64,000 nucleotides of DNA, from the NCBI GenBank assembly GCA_017643925.1, contig JAEPML010000014.1, forward strand, positions 62,001-126,000, written 5' to 3'. The notes beneath the pieces were generated by a model. The model ran no database searches, had not been told where the DNA came from, and saw only the letters and a program-made list of their open reading frames with translations. Each line of letters starts with the position of its first letter. The stretch's first letter is position 1. Position numbers and translations under genes: made by a program. Shown here one piece after another: positions 60,197-64,000 of the stretch. Source of the stretch: Roseibium sp. GTDB lineage: Bacteria > Pseudomonadota > Alphaproteobacteria > Rhizobiales > Stappiaceae.

Positions 60197-60634
60197 ATGA
60201 GCACCAGTCTTCTGGGGCTCTTTGGCGTCTCTTTTCTGGCCGCCACACTGCTTCCGGCGCAGTCGGAGCTTGGCCTTTCCGGTCTCATTTATCTGGACAA
60301 GGACCCGGCGCTGCTGCTGATCGCTGCAGCCAGTGTGGGCAACACGCTTGGATCGGTGGTCAATTGGGGTCTGGGGCGGGGTGCCGTCGCCTATGCCGAC
60401 AAGGGCTGGTTTCCGGTTTCACAGGAGAGGTTGTCAAAGGCAACCGCATGGTACCATCGTTACGGACGCTGGAGCCTTCTTTTGAGCTGGGCACCCATCA
60501 TCGGCGATCCGTTGACCTTGGCAGCTGGTGTGTTGAGGGAGCCCTTCTGGAGTTTTCTCTGTCTCGTGGCGATCGCGAAGACGACACGCTATGTGGTGGT
60601 CGCCTTGATCACCCTGGGCGTGCTGCAGTTCTAG
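60197..60634 (+). CDS. YqaA/DedA-family small inner-membrane protein
   Basis: 145 aa, three to four hydrophobic segments. ATLLPAQSELGLSGLIYL, IAAASVGNTLGSVVNWGLGRG and RYGRWSLLLSWAPIIGDPLTLAAGVLREPFWSFLCLVAIAKTTRYVVVA are the YqaA/DedA signature, including the G-D-P-L-T-L-A-A-G helix-turn. DedA proteins aid envelope maintenance and lipid flipping. Confidence 0.88.
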   Translation: MSTSLLGLFGVSFLAATLLPAQSELGLSGLIYLDKDPALLLIAAASVGNTLGSVVNWGLGRGAVAYADKGWFPVSQERLSKATAWYHRYGRWSLLLSWAPIIGDPLTLAAGVLREPFWSFLCLVAIAKTTRYVVVALITLGVLQF

Positions 60635-60665
60635 CACCTGATTGGCCGTTGCCGGACCCCTGCGG

Positions 60666-60929
60666 TCAGTAGGTCAACCGGCCACGATTTTCCGTCTCAT
60701 TTGGATATAGCGCACTATGCTGGGGCTGAGAGAGCGTTTCGACCGACGCGCCGTCCTGGTCCGGAGAGGCAAGTGATGCCGCGGCGACCAGTGCAACAGC
60801 CAGAACGATGCCAAGCACGATAGCCTGCAGCAAAGGCCTTGCTTCTCTCAGGTCGCTTCTTTCGTTTTTGGACTTTCGCGTTGATCGCCTGTTCGCCTGT
60901 TGCATCATTTTTCTTTGTTCGAATTTCAT
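60666..60929 (-). CDS. small single-pass membrane protein of unknown function
   Basis: 87 aa: basic N-terminus (RRSTRKSKNERSDLREARP), one hydrophobic helix (LLQAIVLGIVLAVALVAAASLA) and a hydrophilic tail. No clear ribosome site, family unknown. It converges on the YqaA gene. Confidence 0.5.
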   Translation of the reverse strand: MKFEQRKMMQQANRRSTRKSKNERSDLREARPLLQAIVLGIVLAVALVAAASLASPDQDGASVETLSQPQHSALYPNETENRGRLTY

Positions 60930-60958
60930 AAAACCAACTGGACACGTTCGCGTTTCGA

Positions 60959-61186
60959 CTATCTTGTCCAGTCTGTTGGAGACTGCATGTCGTGATACAG
61001 CCTGAGGCCGAGTTGGCGCGTCAGGGCGACCATGGCGACAAAGGCCAGCAATGGCAGCAAAAGGCCCGGTTCAAGAACCATCGACATCATCGTGAGAAGG
61101 CCCGCCGCTGCGAGAAACAACAGGACAGGTCTCAGGCCTGACAGCGACCCTGTTTCTGAAATTCGGTTTGAACTGATCAAGTGCAT
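60959..61186 (-). CDS. small membrane protein of unknown function
   Basis: 75 aa from ATG 61186 with GGAGG six bases upstream. Two hydrophobic helices (GLRPVLLFLAAAGLLTMMSM and GLLLPLLAFVAMVALT) and a short charged tail. Unknown family; lies 29 bases upstream of the 87-aa gene on the same strand. Confidence 0.55.
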   Translation of the reverse strand: MHLISSNRISETGSLSGLRPVLLFLAAAGLLTMMSMVLEPGLLLPLLAFVAMVALTRQLGLRLYHDMQSPTDWTR

Positions 61187-61506
61187 TGGTGCCTCCACGT
61201 TCTGCGGAAGCTCATTTCTGGTGGGAAAATGCGCCGCGACGCCGACGCGATTGGGGCTGCGGACGTATGATTTCGTGACAATTTCGGGGCAAGCACACGC
61301 GAGGGTGCGGATCGCGTAACGCAGTATCTTTATAGTTAACATAAAATAAATCAAAAATCTGAGATTTGATGTATGTAGTTCGAAGCTATTGGAATTGCAG
61401 CTTCAATTATTAAGTGAATATTTTTATTCTTCAACTTTAGTGTTTGTTTGTATTTTTCGGCGATACTCGTCACAAGAGAGAACTTGTATGAACAGGTCTG
61501 GCGCAA
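61187..61506. other. AT-rich intergenic region upstream of the PAS protein gene
   Basis: 320 bases, strikingly AT-rich between about 61320 and 61470 compared with neighbours. It contains AAATCT-G-AGATTT (61355-61367), a 13-bp palindrome. Probably the regulatory region of one or both flanking genes, or a silencer-protein target. No gene seen. Confidence 0.5.
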
Positions 61507-62637
61507 ATGACATTACATGCAGCAGCGGGTGCCTTGGTCCAGAAAGCAGAGGATCAGGAAACAGCGCAGGAACAGATGCAGGCTGATGTTGGTGAGGCAC
61601 CGGCGCTCTCGCTTTCGGGGCTGCAGTTTCTGATCGCGGACATCAGTGGCAAGTCGATTATCTGGCACGAGGTCGGGTCACAGAGCCTGAACAGCGAAGT
61701 CAAGGACCTGCAGGAAGCACCCTCCAGCCAGGCGCTGCGCCATCTTTCTCCGGAAGATCGCAAAACCATTCTTCATCTTGTGCAGGGTGCCATCAAGGAA
61801 GGCAAGGCCGGACCGTTTGACGTCGGCGGTGGCCCGGATCATCGCATTCCGGGGATACCTTTGGTCGCGCACCGGTACCAGCTGCCGGACGGAAAGATGA
61901 TTGCGATCTGTTTCCCGTCGATCGGGGAAGAAGATGTCAATCCGGGCAGGGTAGCCCTTGGGCTCGCGCCGATCCTCCGTCACTTCGTGGCATCTTCAAA
62001 CAGGATCGTGTTGCTGGTCGACACCTTTGGTTATGTGCGGTTTGCCAGCGAGGGCTTCCTCAAGAATTTCAAGATTGATGACGAACGGCTGATCCTGGGG
62101 CGCAATGTTGCCCATATCCAGAACCGGGTCGGCCGGACGATTATTTCCCTGGCGCTTGGGTCCCTGACCCGCAGGGCCAGTGCGACCGGTCGTGGCAAGT
62201 TCCTGCTGTCAACGAATGACAGTCTCGAACTGGCCTATGATGCAATGTACTTCCGTATCGGTGGCAGTGTCGGTGGCGTTTTGTTTTCAGCCAGCCCCGC
62301 AGGTGGCGATGTCGATTTCACCACCGTATTTGACCTGTGCAGTGCACCGATGCTGGTGATCAACGCCAAATCGAGAATGATCATTGCCGCCAACAAGGCA
62401 GCCATGAAAATTTACCAGCTGACGCATGACATTATCGCGAACAAGCCCGTGACCGAAACGCTGCTGCATCCGGACAATTTCAATACGCTTCTCGGGTCGG
62501 CCAAACAGGGATCGGACGTTCCGATTTCCGTCCCCGTTTCCGTGTTCAACGGTCAGACCAAGAAAAAGCGGTTCAGGTGCAGCCTGATGGACGAGGACAA
62601 GAAAGAACCCAAGCTGATCCTCGAAACCCGCAGCTGA
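61507..62637 (+). CDS. PAS-domain protein without a recognisable output domain
   Basis: 376 aa. Three regions look PAS-like: LSLSGLQFLIADISGKSIIWHEVG (30-150), RIVLLVDTFGYVRFASEGFLKNFKIDDERLILGRNVAHI (170-260) and SAPMLVINAKSRMIIAANKAAMKIYQLTHDIIANKPVTETLLH (280-360). No kinase, cyclase, GGDEF, HTH or transmembrane segment is visible, so it must signal by binding a partner. The start is uncertain: ATG 61507 lacks a ribosome site, while ATG 61576 has AGGA four bases upstream. An ATG at 61488 lies in another frame. Confidence 0.72.
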   Translation: MTLHAAAGALVQKAEDQETAQEQMQADVGEAPALSLSGLQFLIADISGKSIIWHEVGSQSLNSEVKDLQEAPSSQALRHLSPEDRKTILHLVQGAIKEGKAGPFDVGGGPDHRIPGIPLVAHRYQLPDGKMIAICFPSIGEEDVNPGRVALGLAPILRHFVASSNRIVLLVDTFGYVRFASEGFLKNFKIDDERLILGRNVAHIQNRVGRTIISLALGSLTRRASATGRGKFLLSTNDSLELAYDAMYFRIGGSVGGVLFSASPAGGDVDFTTVFDLCSAPMLVINAKSRMIIAANKAAMKIYQLTHDIIANKPVTETLLHPDNFNTLLGSAKQGSDVPISVPVSVFNGQTKKKRFRCSLMDEDKKEPKLILETRS

Positions 62638-62698
62638 TTGGCGGGTGAGCAAACACCGAACCGGCATCCAGGTAGATTTGAGCAAAAAACTGCTTTGA

Positions 62699-63991
<1,293 letters not shown>

Positions 63992-64000
63992 GTCCGGTCG

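Overview
The window reads as a chromosomal segment of a GC-rich alphaproteobacterium. Several things suggest the Hyphomicrobiales (Rhizobiales), perhaps a marine Stappiaceae such as Roseibium/Labrenzia; that placement is inference from gene families and is not proven. Supporting signs are a MetA acyltransferase behind a structured leader, a ScfR-type short-chain acyl-CoA regulator, choline sulfatase, DUF1176, DUF1402 and DUF3775 proteins, an Omp25/31-type barrel, and a solitary ClpS. I see no rRNA gene, complete tRNA, CRISPR array, prophage or insertion sequence. Coding density is high and most genes sit in short operons or alone.

Layout. 0-16 kb: partial HlyU-like gene, thymidine kinase, a membrane-anchored EEP phosphatase, uvrC, a Ca2+/Na+ antiporter, an outer-membrane barrel, a two-gene RND efflux system, then a reverse-strand run (GST, RNase T2, secreted unknown, RlmJ, GNAT, a cold-shock protein with a long Gly/Arg-rich arm). 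16-30 kb: two DUF1176 proteins, an MBL hydrolase, a DUF1402 lysozyme-like protein, a chalcone-isomerase-like/MFS pair, clpS, an epimerase, a long coiled-coil protein, an exported agmatine-deiminase-like enzyme, an esterase and a membrane class III cyclase. 30.3-31.9 kb: an accessory patch with at least seven copies of a palindromic repeat, four of them arranged as two ~160-bp elements with 26-bp terminal inverted repeats on either side of a small GIY-YIG nuclease gene. 31.9-48 kb: uvrB with a ~200-residue extra N-terminus, an exported protein resembling the alanyl-tRNA synthetase core, choline sulfatase with a BetI-like operator, a MerR/carboxymuconolactone-decarboxylase operon with a textbook MerR promoter, a LysR regulator, a large chemoreceptor, a MarR/FrsA-like divergent pair, and small enzymes. 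48-64 kb: DegT aminotransferase, DUF3775, an orphan terminator that suggests a small RNA, a GH2 mannosidase-LacI operon with an operator over its promoter, two tandem L,D-transpeptidases with a Tat-signal thioredoxin-like protein, metA behind a probable SAM-sensing leader, ScfR, a minimal LuxR-type regulator, a PAS protein and aspartate aminotransferase.

How genes work together. Clear functional units are the RND adaptor-pump pair, the MerR-CMD operon, the mannosidase-LacI operon, the transpeptidase cluster (periplasmic cell-wall crosslinking), and the convergent BetC/AlaRS-like pair, whose link is only positional. The least explained items are the exported AlaRS-like protein, the inverted-repeat elements, the candidate RNA near 50.8 kb and the RGG-type cold-shock protein.
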